From Lichenibacterium ramalinae (GTDB lineage Bacteria; Pseudomonadota; Alphaproteobacteria; Rhizobiales; Beijerinckiaceae), in NCBI RefSeq assembly GCF_004137085.1, contig NZ_QYBC01000027.1, positions 1-61,059 of the forward strand: 61,059 nt of DNA. The letters run 5' to 3'. The notes beneath the pieces were generated by a model, which saw only the letters and a list, made by a program, of their open reading frames with translations, ran no database searches and had not been told where the DNA came from. This document shows positions 33,117 through 44,601 of the stretch, one piece after another. Each line of letters starts with the position of its first letter. Position 1 is the first letter of the stretch. The translations under genes and the position numbers were made by a program.

Positions 33117-34055
33117 ATGACCCCCGCCGATTTCGCGAAGAGTTCAGCCTCCCTCGGCTTCGCCCACAACGCGCTGGACCGCCTGGCCAACCGTCGCGAC
33201 GACGAGGACTTCCAGCGCGACGCCGCGACCGCCCCGGGCGCCCGGACCCTCGCGGTCCTGGGCGAGAGCGTCGCGGTCAAGCGCGGGGCCGGCAGCGCGC
33301 TGGACCTCTGGTTCGGCTTCGGCGAGGCGGAGGCCCTGGGCCGCACGGGCCAGCGCGTCTTCCTCGGCACGGACGCGCGCGGCCCGGCCTTCGCCGTTCA
33401 GGTCGAGAGCGAGACCGAGGCGCCGCTCGCCGCGCAGGACGGCCTCGAACTCCTCAACCTCCGCCAGGTCGCGGCCGAGGGTGGCGTCGCGCCGGACGAC
33501 GTCGGCGCCCTGGCCGAGGGCAAGTCGCTCCTGTCCTGGCATGCGAGCCATCGGTTCTGCGGCCGTTGCGGCACCGCCACGGAGAGTTCCACCAGCGGCT
33601 GGAAGCGCATCTGCCTCCAGTGCGGGCTGCACCATTTCCCCCGCACCGACCCGGTCGTCATCATGCTGGCGGTCGACGGCGAGCGGTGCCTGCTGGGCCG
33701 CCAGCCGCGCTTCCCGGCCGGCATGTATTCGTGCCTGGCGGGCTTTCTCGAGCCCGGCGAAACCATCGAGGAGGCGGTGCGGCGCGAGATCGGCGAGGAG
33801 GCGGGCATCCGCTGCGGCGCCGTGACCTATCTCGGCTGCCAGCCCTGGCCCTTCCCCTCCTCGCTGATGATCGGCTGCGTCGTGGAGGCGGCCTCGACCG
33901 AGATCACGATCGACCGGGACGAGCTGGAGGACGCCCGCTGGTTCACCCGCGACGCCGTTCGGGCGATGCTGGACGGCCGGCATCCCGAGGGCCTCACCTG
34001 CCCCATGCCCATGGCCATCGCGCACCACATCGTGCTGGCGTGGGCCGGGGACTGA
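33117..34055 (+). CDS. nudC: NAD(+) diphosphatase / NADH pyrophosphatase
   Basis: 312 residues. It hydrolyses NADH and removes NAD caps from RNA. It has an N-terminal NUDIX-like domain and a zinc ribbon with FCGRCG and CLQCG pairs (about 142-163). The Nudix box GFLEPGETIEEAVRREIGEE lies near 205-224, and the NudC hallmark QPWPFPSSLM sits near 243. The usual SQPWPFP here reads CQPWPFP. ATG 33117 begins shortly before the conserved GFAHNALDR. Confidence 0.95.
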   Translation: MTPADFAKSSASLGFAHNALDRLANRRDDEDFQRDAATAPGARTLAVLGESVAVKRGAGSALDLWFGFGEAEALGRTGQRVFLGTDARGPAFAVQVESETEAPLAAQDGLELLNLRQVAAEGGVAPDDVGALAEGKSLLSWHASHRFCGRCGTATESSTSGWKRICLQCGLHHFPRTDPVVIMLAVDGERCLLGRQPRFPAGMYSCLAGFLEPGETIEEAVRREIGEEAGIRCGAVTYLGCQPWPFPSSLMIGCVVEAASTEITIDRDELEDARWFTRDAVRAMLDGRHPEGLTCPMPMAIAHHIVLAWAGD

Positions 34056-34197
34056 TCCCGCCGGCCGGGGCGCTCGGGTCCTCGGTGACGTCGCTCCGGC
34101 GGGTGTGAGGCCGCCGCCGGCGATCGCCGTCTCGCCATGGCGAGCCTGTTCGCGGGCTCCGGCCCGGACACCGGGAGCGGTGCCCACCGGGTCGGGA

Positions 34198-34470
34198 TCA
34201 GGGCGGCGCCGGTTCGCCTTCGGCGTAGGTGGGGGGCTCGACCCAGGCCCCGTCCAGCGTCAGCGACACCACGTAGCGGACGCGCCGCTCACGGCATTTG
34301 ACCACGGCCTTGAACGTGTGGTGGTCGCCGTCGGGCAGCACGTCCCGGGCGACGTCGGGCAGCAGCGCGATAGCCTGGTCCCGGGCCGCGTAGAGGCTTT
34401 CCAGCTCGATGCCGTAGTCGTCCTGGAACAGGTTCTCGTTGTCGTAGATGTCGAAGTAGTATCGGGGCAC
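34198..34470 (-). CDS. DUF6894 family small protein
   Basis: 90 residues from GTG 34470. The opening PRYYFDIYDNENLFQDDYGIEL matches DUF6894, a small family of unknown function frequent in Methylobacterium and Bradyrhizobium relatives. The central ARDQAIALLPDVARDVLPDGD and the later RYVVSLTLDGAWV complete the domain. A longer frame from 34584 exists but its first 38 residues are low-complexity. It sits where ruvB is often found, downstream of ruvA. Confidence 0.75.
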   Translation of the reverse strand: MPRYYFDIYDNENLFQDDYGIELESLYAARDQAIALLPDVARDVLPDGDHHTFKAVVKCRERRVRYVVSLTLDGAWVEPPTYAEGEPAPP

Positions 34471-34629
34471 GGCTGAGGCCCTTCCGTTCCTGGCGCGAGC
34501 TCGGGGATGTCTTCGATGCGGAAACGGCAGCCGCGCGGCCCCGCCTCCGTCACGCCTCGGACGCGCCCGGAGATCTGATCCCAACGCGCCGGCCTTTTCA
34601 AGCCGCGCGGCGGCGCCGGATCCGGGTCT

Positions 34630-35238
34630 TCACATCGACAGGGCCTTGAGGCCGCCCCGGATCAGCGCCGCCGTGGCGGCCTCGGCCCCGAGCGACGCGA
34701 CGGCGGCGGCGACCGCCCCCGCCGCCTGCGGACGGCCGTAGCCGAGGTTGACCAGGGCCGACACGGCATCCTCGACGTTCTGCGGCAGGGGGGAGCCGGG
34801 CTCGTGGCCGGGCATGACGATGGCGTCCGCGGCGCCGCCCGGCCCCTTGTCCTTGAGCTCGAGGACGATGCGGGCGGCGAGCTTCGGCCCGACGCCCGGG
34901 GCCCGTGCCACCGCCGCCTTGTCGCCGCCCGCCACCGCCTGGGCCAGGGCGCCCGTGGATAGCACGCCGAGGATCGCCAGCGCGAGCCGGGCACCGACGC
35001 CCTGGACGCCCTGCATGAGCCGGAACCATTCCCGCTCGGCCTCGGTGACGAAGCCGTAGAGGCGGATCATGTCCTCGCGGACGTGGGTGTCGACCAGCAG
35101 CGACACGGGCTCGCCCGGCGCCGGCAGGGCCGAAAGCGTGCGGGGCGAGCAATGGACGAGGTAGCCGACCCCGCCGACGTCGAGCACCACGGATTCGACG
35201 CCGGCGCTGTCGACGGTGCCGCGCAGCTTGCCGATCAT
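34630..35238 (-). CDS. ruvA: Holliday junction branch migration protein RuvA
   Basis: 202 residues, family length. RuvA tetramers bind Holliday junctions and load RuvB. It begins [20 protein letters not shown] and has the OB-fold [10 protein letters not shown]. The helix-hairpin-helix segments are [20 protein letters not shown] and [20 protein letters not shown], and the C-terminal RuvB-contact domain holds [12 protein letters not shown]. The start overlaps the ruvC stop by 4 nt (35235-35238). No ruvB follows. Confidence 0.96.
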   Translation of the reverse strand: MIGKLRGTVDSAGVESVVLDVGGVGYLVHCSPRTLSALPAPGEPVSLLVDTHVREDMIRLYGFVTEAEREWFRLMQGVQGVGARLALAILGVLSTGALAQAVAGGDKAAVARAPGVGPKLAARIVLELKDKGPGGAADAIVMPGHEPGSPLPQNVEDAVSALVNLGYGRPQAAGAVAAAVASLGAEAATAALIRGGLKALSM

Positions 35239-35762
35239 CGCCCGCCCGCCACGGCCCGCACGATGGCGGCCTGCACGCTGGCGGGGCGACGGTGGTTGGC
35301 GTGGGTGATGGCCACCGCCAGCGCATCGGCGGCGTCCGGCGTCGCGGCGTGGCTGCGCGGCAGCAGCACCTTCAACATGGCGGCCACCTGCGCCTTCTCG
35401 GCATGACCGGTCCCGGTCACGGCCTTCTTGACGATGTTGTTGGGATATTCGGCGACCGGCAGGCCCGCCAGCGCCGGCACCACCATGGCGATGCCGCGCG
35501 CCTGGCCGAGCTTCAAGGCGCCGCGCGGATCGCTGTTGACGAAGGTCTCCTCCACGGCGGCCTCGTCGGGCCATTCGGCCTCGATGACCTGGCTGAGCCC
35601 GACGTGGAGCACCCGCAGGCGCTCGCTGAGCGGTGCGTCGGCCTCGGTGTGGATGGCGCCGGAGGCCACGTAGGAGAGGCGCGACCCTTCGGCCGTGATG
35701 ACGCCCCAGCCCGTGTGGCGCAGGCCGGGGTCGATGCCGAGGATGCGGACGGGGTTGGCCAA
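35235..35762 (-). CDS. ruvC: Crossover junction endodeoxyribonuclease RuvC
   Basis: 175 residues. RuvC resolves Holliday junctions with two Mg ions. Catalytic acids are seen in [14 protein letters not shown] (D11), AAVEETFVN and the C-terminal [17 protein letters not shown]. The start is TTG 35762, which gives exactly the family N-terminus ([10 protein letters not shown]). It lies 4 nt downstream of the yebC stop, giving the common order yebC-ruvC-ruvA. Confidence 0.96.
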   Translation of the reverse strand: MANPVRILGIDPGLRHTGWGVITAEGSRLSYVASGAIHTEADAPLSERLRVLHVGLSQVIEAEWPDEAAVEETFVNSDPRGALKLGQARGIAMVVPALAGLPVAEYPNNIVKKAVTGTGHAEKAQVAAMLKVLLPRSHAATPDAADALAVAITHANHRRPASVQAAIVRAVAGGR

Positions 35763-35766
35763 GCGG

Positions 35767-36513
35767 TCAGGCGTTCATCTTGGCGACGAGCGCGTCCGAC
35801 ACCTCGAAGTTGGCGTAGACGTTCTGGACATCGTCGTTGTCCTCGAGCGCGCCGACGAGCTTCAGGATCTTCTCCCCCGCCTCGTCGTCCACCGCGATCG
35901 AGGTCTGCGGCCGCCACACCAGGGCGGAGCGGCGCGGCGCCCCGAGCGGGCCTTCGAGCGCCTTCTCGACATCGCGCAGCGCTTCGAGCGAGGTCAGGAC
36001 CTCGAACCCGTCCTCGCCCGTCACGACGTCGTCGGCGCCGGCCTCGATGGCCGCCTCCATCACGACGTCCTCCGAGCCGGCCTCGCGCGCATATTCGATG
36101 CGGCCCACGTGGTCGAACATGAAGGACACGGCCCCGGTCTCCGCCATGGCGCCGCCCGCCTTGGTGAAGTAGGAGCGAACCTCGCCGGCCGTGCGGTTGC
36201 GGTTGTCGGTCAGGGCTTCGATGATGATGGCGACGCCGCCCGGGGCGTAACCCTCGTAGCGCACCTCGTCGTAGTTCTCGGCATCGGCACCGGACGCCTT
36301 CTTGATGGCCCGGTCGATGTTGTCCTTCGGCATGTTCTCCTGGCGGGCCGCGATCACGGCCGAGCGCAGGCGGGCGTTCATGGCGGGATCCGGCAGGCCG
36401 AGCTTCGCCGCCACGGTGATCTCGCGGGCCAGCTTGGAGAAGAGCTTGGAGCGGACGGCGTCCTGCTTGCCCTTCTTGTGCATGATGTTCTTGAACTGGC
36501 TATGGCCGGCCAT
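35767..36513 (-). CDS. YebC/PmpR family transcriptional/translational regulator
   Basis: 248 residues, family length. It starts with the universal [19 protein letters not shown] and has [10 protein letters not shown]-like [35 protein letters not shown] and the C-terminal [15 protein letters not shown]. Members have been described as DNA-binding regulators and as factors easing ribosome stalling. It is first in the yebC-ruvC-ruvA set. Confidence 0.96.
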   Translation of the reverse strand: MAGHSQFKNIMHKKGKQDAVRSKLFSKLAREITVAAKLGLPDPAMNARLRSAVIAARQENMPKDNIDRAIKKASGADAENYDEVRYEGYAPGGVAIIIEALTDNRNRTAGEVRSYFTKAGGAMAETGAVSFMFDHVGRIEYAREAGSEDVVMEAAIEAGADDVVTGEDGFEVLTSLEALRDVEKALEGPLGAPRRSALVWRPQTSIAVDDEAGEKILKLVGALEDNDDVQNVYANFEVSDALVAKMNA

Positions 36514-36745
36514 TCTCGGGGTCTCGCAGCGGTGGGCCGGGGGGTGCCGGGAGGCACCCGCGCCCGGGGCGTGAAAGGGGGACCCCGTCCTTACATCCCT
36601 TGGGGCGGAGAGGGAACCGGCAAGCGCGTGTCACGCCGGGGCCGACACACACACCGGCCCTGAGACGCGAAGCCCGTCGCGGGCCGAGGCCGAAGCTCGG
36701 CGTCGGCGACCGCCCGGCGGGCTCGGGACAGCGTCGCGCCCCGCG

Positions 36746-37600
36746 TCAGTGCCGGCCGCGGGGCCGGTTGCGCAGCTTGGCGGTGGCGGCGAGCGGGTCG
36801 GGCGCGCGCCGCTTGGGCTTCAGTCCGTCCATCACGCGTTCCGCCTGGACCCTGAACTCGTCGCGCGCCTTGCGGGCCTTGAGCCGGATCACGAGCTTCA
36901 ACCGGTCGCGCTTCTCGTCCCCGCGCGGGTCGGGGCGGGACGCGAGTTCGAGCCGCACCTTGGCGCCGTCGCGCGCCCGGATCAGCGCCGGCGTCTCGGC
37001 GGCCCGGTAGATCCAGACGCGGGCCGGCGGCAGGTTGAGCCACACCGGGGGCGAGACTTCGGCCTCGAAGCAGGGATGGTGGCCGGCGCGCAGCGGCATG
37101 GGCGAGGCGATGCCGTAGGTGAACTGGACGAAGCTGCCGCCGGGCTGCAGCACCGCGAAGGCCTGCTCCAGCAGCGACAGGCGATGGCGTTCGGGCTGGT
37201 TGCGCAGGGGCAGGCTGGACACGACGGTGGCGGCGGGCGCGTCGAGCACCCCCTCCAGCGTCGCGGCGAGGTCGTAGGCGTCGCCCTGGATGACGGTGGC
37301 GCCGGGGTAGCGCCGCTGCAGCAGCTTGCAGAACTGCGGATCGAACTCCACCAGGACGAGGCGCTCGGGCGCGATGCCCCGCGCGATCAGCGCATCCGTG
37401 ACGGGGCCGGTGCCGGGGCCGAGTTCGACGACCGGGCCGGGACGTTCGGGGTCGACCGCCCGCGCCATGGCCCGGGCCAGGTAGCGGCCCGACGGGGAGA
37501 CGGCCCCGGTGCCGACCGGGTTTTCCAGCCAGGTCCTGATGAAGCGGGCCTCGTCGGCCAGGCGTTCGTCGAGCGGCTTCTTGTGACGGGCCGAGGGCAT
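36746..37600 (-). CDS. Class I SAM-dependent methyltransferase, phospholipid N-methyltransferase-like
   Basis: 284 residues from ATG 37600 (a GTG at 37645 would add 15). SAM-binding motif I is PGPVVELGPGTGPVTDALI. The later blocks ERLVLVEFDPQFCKLLQRRYP, VIQGDAYDL and VVSSLPLRNQPE, and FVQFTYGIASPMP match rhizobial PmtA, which methylates phosphatidylethanolamine toward phosphatidylcholine. Beyond the catalytic domain there is a very basic tail of about 75 residues (KRDRLKLVIRLKARKARDEF...) that may bind membrane or nucleic acid. Confidence 0.8.
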   Translation of the reverse strand: MPSARHKKPLDERLADEARFIRTWLENPVGTGAVSPSGRYLARAMARAVDPERPGPVVELGPGTGPVTDALIARGIAPERLVLVEFDPQFCKLLQRRYPGATVIQGDAYDLAATLEGVLDAPAATVVSSLPLRNQPERHRLSLLEQAFAVLQPGGSFVQFTYGIASPMPLRAGHHPCFEAEVSPPVWLNLPPARVWIYRAAETPALIRARDGAKVRLELASRPDPRGDEKRDRLKLVIRLKARKARDEFRVQAERVMDGLKPKRRAPDPLAATAKLRNRPRGRH

Positions 37601-37727
37601 TCCCCGGGGTTCAAAGCGCAATGTGACCCTCGGCCATGGTTCCACCCTGCGGTTCTGAACGCTCAGGTCCCGCTTCGGGTTCTGGCGTGCTGGCTTTGTG
37701 GGTCATTGAACGGTCATAATCAAGGCA

Positions 37728-37745
37728 GGGCGCGCGCGGGCGCCC
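37728..37745 (-). terminator. Weak hairpin downstream of dnaJ
   Basis: GGGCGC and GCGCCC pair around a 6-nt loop, 24 nt beyond the dnaJ stop on the minus strand. The following transcribed bases contain only short T runs. This is a modest terminator candidate. Confidence 0.3.
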
Positions 37746-37768
37746 CCCTTCCGCCCCCTCCCCCGCCG

Positions 37769-38902
37769 TCAGGTGCTGAGGTTGTCGAAGAAGTCCCGCA
37801 TCTTGCCGAAGAAGCCGGCCGCCTCGGGATGGGTCTTCTGCGACGAGATCGACTCGAACTCCTGGAGCAGTTCGCGCTGGCGCTTCGTCAGGCTCTGCGG
37901 CGTCTCGACGACCGCCTGGATGTAGAGGTCGCCGACATCGCGCGAGCGGAGCACCGGCATGCCCTTGTGCTTGATGCGGAACTGCTTGCCCGACTGGGTG
38001 CCCTCGGGGATCTTCACCTTGGCGTCGGTGCCGTCGAGCGTCGGGACGCTGAAGTCTCCGCCGAGCGCCGCCTGGATGAAGGAGATGGGCACGCGGCAAT
38101 AGAGGTCGGCCCCGTCGCGCTGGAAGAACGGATGGGGTTTCACCGACAGAAAGATGTATAGGTCCCCCGCCGGGCCGCCGCGCAGCCCCGCCTCCCCTTC
38201 CCCGGCCAGCCGGATGCGGGTGCCGTCCTCGACGCCGGCCGGCACGTTGACGGACAGGGCCCGCTCGCGCGTGACGCGGCCGGTGCCGGCGCAGGCCGGG
38301 CACGGGTTGTCGATGACTTCGCCGCGGCCGCCGCAGGCCGGGCAGGTGCGCTCGATGGCGAAGAAGCCCTGCTGGGCGCGGACGCGGCCGTGGCCCGCGC
38401 AGGTCGCGCAGGTGCGGGGCTTCGATCCCGGCTTGGCGCCCGAGCCCGAGCAATTGTCGCAGGCGACCGAGATCGGCATCTTCACCGTGGCGGTCTTGCC
38501 CTTGAACGCGTCCTCGAGGCTGATCTCGAGATTGTAGCGCAGGTCCGAGCCGCGCTCGCGCCCACCGCTGGCCCGCCCGCGCGAGCGGCCCATCATGTCG
38601 CCGAAGAGGTCGTCGAAGATGTCGGCCATGGAGGACGGGAACCCGTCGCCCCCGCCGCCGCCACCGCCGCCCCCATGCTCGAAGGCGGCATGGCCGAAGC
38701 GGTCGTAGGCGGCGCGCTTCTGCCCGTCCGACAGCACCTGATAGGCTTCGTTGACCTCCTTGAACTTGGCTTCCGCGTCCTTGTCGCCCGGGTTGCGGTC
38801 CGGATGGCACTGGAGGGCGGCCTTGCGGAAGGCGGATTTGAGCTCGGCATCCGTCGCCGTCTTGCTCACGCCCAGGAGGTCGTAGAAATCGCGTTTGGCC
38901 AT
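37769..38902 (-). CDS. dnaJ: Molecular chaperone DnaJ
   Basis: 377 residues. DnaJ delivers unfolded clients to DnaK and stimulates its ATPase. The J domain (about 4-68) carries the HPD motif in [10 protein letters not shown] Gly-rich linker ([15 protein letters not shown]) follows. The zinc-finger region has four CxxCxGxG-type repeats ([36 protein letters not shown]). The C-terminal substrate-binding domains end with the usual EFESISSQ-like tail. ATG 38902 gives the normal [11 protein letters not shown] start. Confidence 0.97.
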   Translation of the reverse strand: MAKRDFYDLLGVSKTATDAELKSAFRKAALQCHPDRNPGDKDAEAKFKEVNEAYQVLSDGQKRAAYDRFGHAAFEHGGGGGGGGGDGFPSSMADIFDDLFGDMMGRSRGRASGGRERGSDLRYNLEISLEDAFKGKTATVKMPISVACDNCSGSGAKPGSKPRTCATCAGHGRVRAQQGFFAIERTCPACGGRGEVIDNPCPACAGTGRVTRERALSVNVPAGVEDGTRIRLAGEGEAGLRGGPAGDLYIFLSVKPHPFFQRDGADLYCRVPISFIQAALGGDFSVPTLDGTDAKVKIPEGTQSGKQFRIKHKGMPVLRSRDVGDLYIQAVVETPQSLTKRQRELLQEFESISSQKTHPEAAGFFGKMRDFFDNLST

Positions 38903-39125
38903 CGAAGGCGGATCCAGGTCGGAGGTCGCGCGGCCACCGGGCACGGCGCGACGAGATCACGGAGAAAGTTCCGGCGGACGAGGAAAAAGACCCGCTCAGC
39001 CTCAGGTGGCATGTGCGGCGGCGAGCGGCAAGGGCGCCGTTCCCACCGAAGGGCGGGCCGTGGTCGCCCGGACACGCGACCGGCCCGGACGGGGCCGGGC
39101 CGGTGCTTGTCGACCGTGTTCGGGA

Positions 39126-39148
39126 GGGGCGGGCCGCCGGCCCGCCCC
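39126..39148 (-). terminator. Hairpin downstream of dnaK
   Basis: GGGGCGGGCC and GGCCCGCCCC pair perfectly around GCC, 12 nt after the dnaK stop. A second 10-bp hairpin lies just beyond (39079-39104, ACCGGCCCGG arms). Neither is followed by a T-tract. They probably separate dnaK from dnaJ transcription in part. Confidence 0.55.
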
Positions 39149-39159
39149 GGAAAGCCCCG

Positions 39160-41067
<1,908 letters not shown>

Positions 41068-41275
41068 TGGGATGATGTCCTTTCCTTCGCGAGACCACCG
41101 GGTCCCGTAGCGACCCGGCTCCTGGGCGGTGGGGCCGAAAGGTCGTTTCCGCCGCCGGCGAGGCCCGAAGCCTTTCCCGGCGCCGCGAAACACCCTCGGA
41201 CGGCCCGCCTCCGCCCGGTCCCCGATTGCCATTTTGAGATTGTGTCGACGTCCCCGCCGCGCAAGTTCGCGGCCG

Positions 41276-41304
41276 ATATAGGGGCGCGAAAAATAGCGCG
41301 CAAG
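41276..41304 (-). promoter_or_regulatory. RpoH (sigma32)-type heat-shock promoter of dnaK
   Basis: On the minus strand CTTG (41304-41301) is followed, after 18 nt, by CCTATAT (41282-41276). This fits the alphaproteobacterial sigma32 consensus CTTG-N17/18-CYTATNT. It lies in the 342-nt divergent gap between dnaK and mtnP (41068-41409), which otherwise contains no gene, and would leave a leader of about 200 nt before dnaK. Confidence 0.7.
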
Positions 41305-41409
41305 CCACGGCCGGCCGCGGGCCGGGCTTCCCGCGGCGGGTGGCACTTGCGGCCCCGCGGGCCCGCGTCCAAGCTCGGGCCGGGCCGTGGCGGTCCGGCG
41401 GGAGCGCAT

Positions 41410-42279
41410 ATGACGGCGGCAGTGATCGGCATCATCGGGGGCTCGGGCGTCTACGACCTTCCCGGGCTCGAGGACGCCCGCGAGGAGCGGGTGTCGACGC
41501 CCTGGGGCGAGCCGTCGGACGTGCTGCGCTTCGGGCGGATCGGCGGGCGCGACGCCGTGTTCCTGCCGCGCCACGGGCGCGGCCACCGCCTGTCGCCCTC
41601 CGGCATCGACTATCGCGCCAACATCGCGGCCCTGAAGGCGGCGGGGGTGACGGACCTCGTCTCCGTGTCGGCCTGCGGCTCGTTCCGGGCCGAGTTCTAC
41701 CCCGGGCTGTTCGTGCTGGTGGACCAGTTCGTGGACCGCACCGTGGGCCGGGCCTCGTCCTTCTTCGGCGACGGCTGCGTGGCCCACGTGTCCATGGCCC
41801 ATCCCGTGGCGCCGCTCCTGGTGGACCGCATCGCGGCCGCGGCCCGGGAGGAGGACATCGCCTTCGTCAAGGGCGGCACCTACGTGTGCATGGAGGGGCC
41901 GCAGTTCTCCTCCCGCGCCGAGTCGCTCGGCTACAAGGCGCAGGGCTACGACGTGATCGGCATGACGGCGATGCCGGAGGCCAAGCTGGCCCGCGAGGCC
42001 GAGATCTCCTACGCGACCATCGCCATGGTGACGGATTTCGACTGCTGGCATCCCGAACACGACGAGGTGGACGTCGCGGCCGTCGTCAAGGTGGTGCGCG
42101 AGAACGCCGGCAAGGCCGCGGCCCTGCTGGCGCGCGTCATCGGCGGCTTCCCGGCCGAGCACGAGCCCTGCCCGGTCCGCTCCGACCGCGCCCTCGACAA
42201 CGCCATCATGACGGCCCCGGCGATGCGCGACCCCGCGCTGGTCGAGAAGCTCAGGGGGATCGCGGGCCGGGTCCTGTGA
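41410..42279 (+). CDS. mtnP: S-methyl-5'-thioadenosine phosphorylase
   Basis: 289 residues. It cleaves methylthioadenosine with phosphate to adenine and methylthioribose 1-phosphate. Motifs: [77 protein letters not shown] and the MVTDFDCW substrate-site segment. ATG 41410 follows GGAGCGCAT. The next gene is apt, which salvages the adenine released here. Confidence 0.95.
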   Translation: MTAAVIGIIGGSGVYDLPGLEDAREERVSTPWGEPSDVLRFGRIGGRDAVFLPRHGRGHRLSPSGIDYRANIAALKAAGVTDLVSVSACGSFRAEFYPGLFVLVDQFVDRTVGRASSFFGDGCVAHVSMAHPVAPLLVDRIAAAAREEDIAFVKGGTYVCMEGPQFSSRAESLGYKAQGYDVIGMTAMPEAKLAREAEISYATIAMVTDFDCWHPEHDEVDVAAVVKVVRENAGKAAALLARVIGGFPAEHEPCPVRSDRALDNAIMTAPAMRDPALVEKLRGIAGRVL

Positions 42280-42305
42280 CGCCGGGCCTGCCCGCCGCAC
42301 CGGCC

Positions 42306-42336
42306 CCGCCGCAGGGTGGCCAAGGGCCTGCGGCGG
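42306..42336 (+). terminator. Hairpin downstream of mtnP
   Basis: CCGCCGCAGG (42306-42315) and CCTGCGGCGG (42327-42336) are exact complements around an 11-nt loop, 26 nt past the mtnP stop. No T-tract follows. The remaining gap to apt shows no gene. Confidence 0.5.
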
Positions 42337-42552
42337 AGCCGGACAGATGGCGGTCCGCCAACCATCTGCGGCGACGGAATCACGCCGGCCCTGCGATGCG
42401 CTATGGCGATCGGGCCACAGGTGAGGCCGATGCGGCACCGGTCCACCGGAACCGGCGGCCGCGCGTGCGATGAGGGCGGCCGGGCCGAAAAGCTCGCGTG
42501 ATCAGGACGGATCCACTAAACCCTGTCGCCGAACCCCGGCCCGAGGCCCTCG

Positions 42553-43086
42553 ATGTCCAGCGACCTGCGCTCCTCCATCCGCTCCATCCCGGATTATCCG
42601 AAGCCCGGGATCGTCTTCCGCGACATCACCACCCTGCTGGGCGACGCCCGCGCCTTCCGCCGCGCCATCGACGAATTGGTGCAGCCCTGGGCCGGCACCA
42701 AGGTCGACAAGGTGGCGGGCATCGAGGCGCGCGGCTTCATCCTCGGCGGCGCGGTGGCGCACCAGCTATCGGCCGGCTTCGTGCCGATCCGCAAGAAGGG
42801 CAAGCTGCCCCACGCCACCGTGTCGATCGCCTATTCGCTCGAATACGGCATCGACGAGATGGAGATGCACGAGGATGCCGTGGCGCCGGGCGAACGGGTG
42901 ATCCTCGTCGACGACCTCATCGCCACCGGCGGCACCGCCACGGCGGCGGTGGCGCTCCTGAAGCGCATCGGCGCCGAGGTCGAGGCCGCCTGCTTCGTCA
43001 TCGACCTGCCCGACCTCGGCGGCGCCCGCAAGATCCGGGACCTCGGCGTGCCGGTGCGCACCCTGATGGAGTTCGCGGGCCACTGA
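42553..43086 (+). CDS. apt: Adenine phosphoribosyltransferase
   Basis: 177 residues. It joins adenine with PRPP to make AMP. The PRPP-binding loop [18 protein letters not shown] is complete, the N-terminal [20 protein letters not shown] is typical, and [20 protein letters not shown] and the hood-region [19 protein letters not shown] fit Apt. It works after mtnP in adenine salvage. Confidence 0.97.
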   Translation: MSSDLRSSIRSIPDYPKPGIVFRDITTLLGDARAFRRAIDELVQPWAGTKVDKVAGIEARGFILGGAVAHQLSAGFVPIRKKGKLPHATVSIAYSLEYGIDEMEMHEDAVAPGERVILVDDLIATGGTATAAVALLKRIGAEVEAACFVIDLPDLGGARKIRDLGVPVRTLMEFAGH

Positions 43087-43094
43087 CGGGCTTC

Positions 43095-43112
43095 GCCTGG
43101 CGAATGCCAGGC
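43095..43112 (+). terminator. Short hairpin downstream of apt
   Basis: GCCTGGC-GAAT-GCCAGGC forms a 7-bp stem with a tetraloop, 8 nt after the apt stop. There is no T-tract, so this is a weak terminator candidate. Confidence 0.4.
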
Positions 43113-43349
43113 CGTCGCCGACACGCGCCAGCCCTGCCATCCGCGCCTTCGACGCCATGGCGGCGCGCGCATTCCACCCCATCCCCAGGCCGCACGCCGG
43201 TGTCGCCGTGATGGAGCAGGACTGCCCGTTCCCCGCATCGCGGGCCGCGATCCCGCGGCGCGGGTGCCGGGCAGGCGCGGCGCTCGGAAACCTTCGGCAC
43301 ATCACGGCCATGGTCGATTCGAACGCGTCGGCGTGCAAGGCTCAGAAAT

Positions 43350-43540
43350 GTCCCCGGGGATGCCTCCTGCTTCGATCAGCTTGTCGAACGTGAGATCCGC
43401 GATCGCCTCGAGATGCCGGCTGTCCTCGATTTCCAGTTTCTTCATCAGCTCAGCATGGTCTTCAGCCCACCATGCTTCTGCCGCCAACGACAGTACGTGA
43501 CCTCCATCACCCCGATGCTGCGGCAACTCGTCTTGGAGGT
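43350..43540 (-). pseudogene. Degenerate IS3-family transposase OrfA fragment
   Basis: On the minus strand one frame reads SCRSIGVMEVTYCRWRQKHG followed by GLKT, like the helix-turn-helix of IS3-family OrfA. It then stops at 43445, and a second frame continues with AELMKKLEIEDSRHLEAIAD then LTFDKLI, matching the leucine-rich tail that follows in intact OrfA. A single indel near 43455 separates the two. The start and OrfB are missing, so this is a dead remnant. Confidence 0.65.
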
Positions 43541-43575
43541 GGACGTGGAGGTGGACGTAGAGGTCGACGTCTGAA
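43535..43575. repeat. GT-rich tandem repeat
   Basis: Repeats of a 6/12-nt unit GAGGTGGACGT (variants GTAGAGGTCGACGT) run next to the OrfA fragment, encoding a Thr-Ser run in the minus frame. It looks like slippage expansion that replaced the 5' end of orfA. Confidence 0.5.
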
Positions 43576-44601
43576 GCGTCGTCGGACAATCCAGTCGTGA
43601 GCGACCCTCCCGAAGCAACGGCCCCCACCTGTGATGATCGGCAAGCTGGCGGGCCAGACTGCCTGCTACGTCCAGGTGGATCGGATCGGGCCTCCGGTCA
43701 CCTTTCGACGTCGTGAGCCGATCCCAGCGCAATGACCGAGGCCACCACGCGGCCTGGTGAGCCTCCCGTGGATCACCCATCTGGTTCTCACCGAGGTAGT
43801 GGGGGTTGCGAAGCTCCAGTGCCACGGGAGGTAGCGGATCGGCCTGCACAAGACTGCCCGTTCGACACCCATCGGTCGAGAGCGACTGGTACGGCTGATG
43901 GGGAGCGGACAGACGCCGGAGGCCGCCGCACAGGCCGCAGGCGGCTGGCCGACACCCCGCGGAGGACGTTCCTCTGCACGCCCTCGTCGTGCTGGTGGCT
44001 CGATCCTGTCGAGGCCTCGCTGTCCAGGCTGACCTGTCAGGCGCTCCCGGCGCGGCAGCGCGCGCTGGCCGCTCGGGCCAGCGCATATGTTTGCCCGGGC
44101 GAACGACGCTCCTGTGGCCAGCACCGCTTTCGCTGACCCCGCTATCTTCATGTGCCCAAGCAGTGCTAGTTGGCGCGCGTGCAGGGGTCGACGCCACGCG
44201 CAACGCCCACGTCAGCCGAACGGCCGCGGACCGAGGATCGTGCTGCAGTGAACCGATCACGGGCGCCGCTGGTTCGAGGAACGGTGACGGGAGACGGCAT
44301 GCTAAGAGGATATGAGCGCCCTGTGCCGTCCGTCGCGTCATCGTCCCGACCGTCCTGGAAGGCGGCATTCGCATCAGCGCCGTCGCGGCCTCATCCCAGC
44401 GGGGTTGATGCTGCCGTGTGCCGGACGCCGCATGCATTTCGGATACCCGGTTGCGTTTCGGCCATCGTCCCGGTCGGGCTGCCGAAGCGTCCCAGGCATC
44501 GGGCCGCAGTCTGAAGACCGCCGTCCTTCGCACGGCCTGCCGGTTTTCCTTCGCCTTGCGCAACTTGCCTCTCACCACAAGACCTTCAGGTAGACACCCC
44601 T

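Larger units (their letters stand above)
43087..44601. other. 1.5-kb decayed region at left edge of island
   Basis: No intact gene is recognised between apt and the GH13 gene. It holds a broken IS3-type orfA fragment (43350-43540, minus) next to a run of short GT-rich repeats (about 43535-43575). Other open frames on both strands (for example 43732-44136 plus and 43666-44151 minus) have no similarity I recognise and look like chance frames. GC is visibly lower than in the flanks. Confidence 0.5.

Noticed and set aside
43732-44136. A 134-codon frame in the decayed region as a gene
   Set aside because: No domain, no ribosome binding site and biased composition; the opposite strand is equally open.
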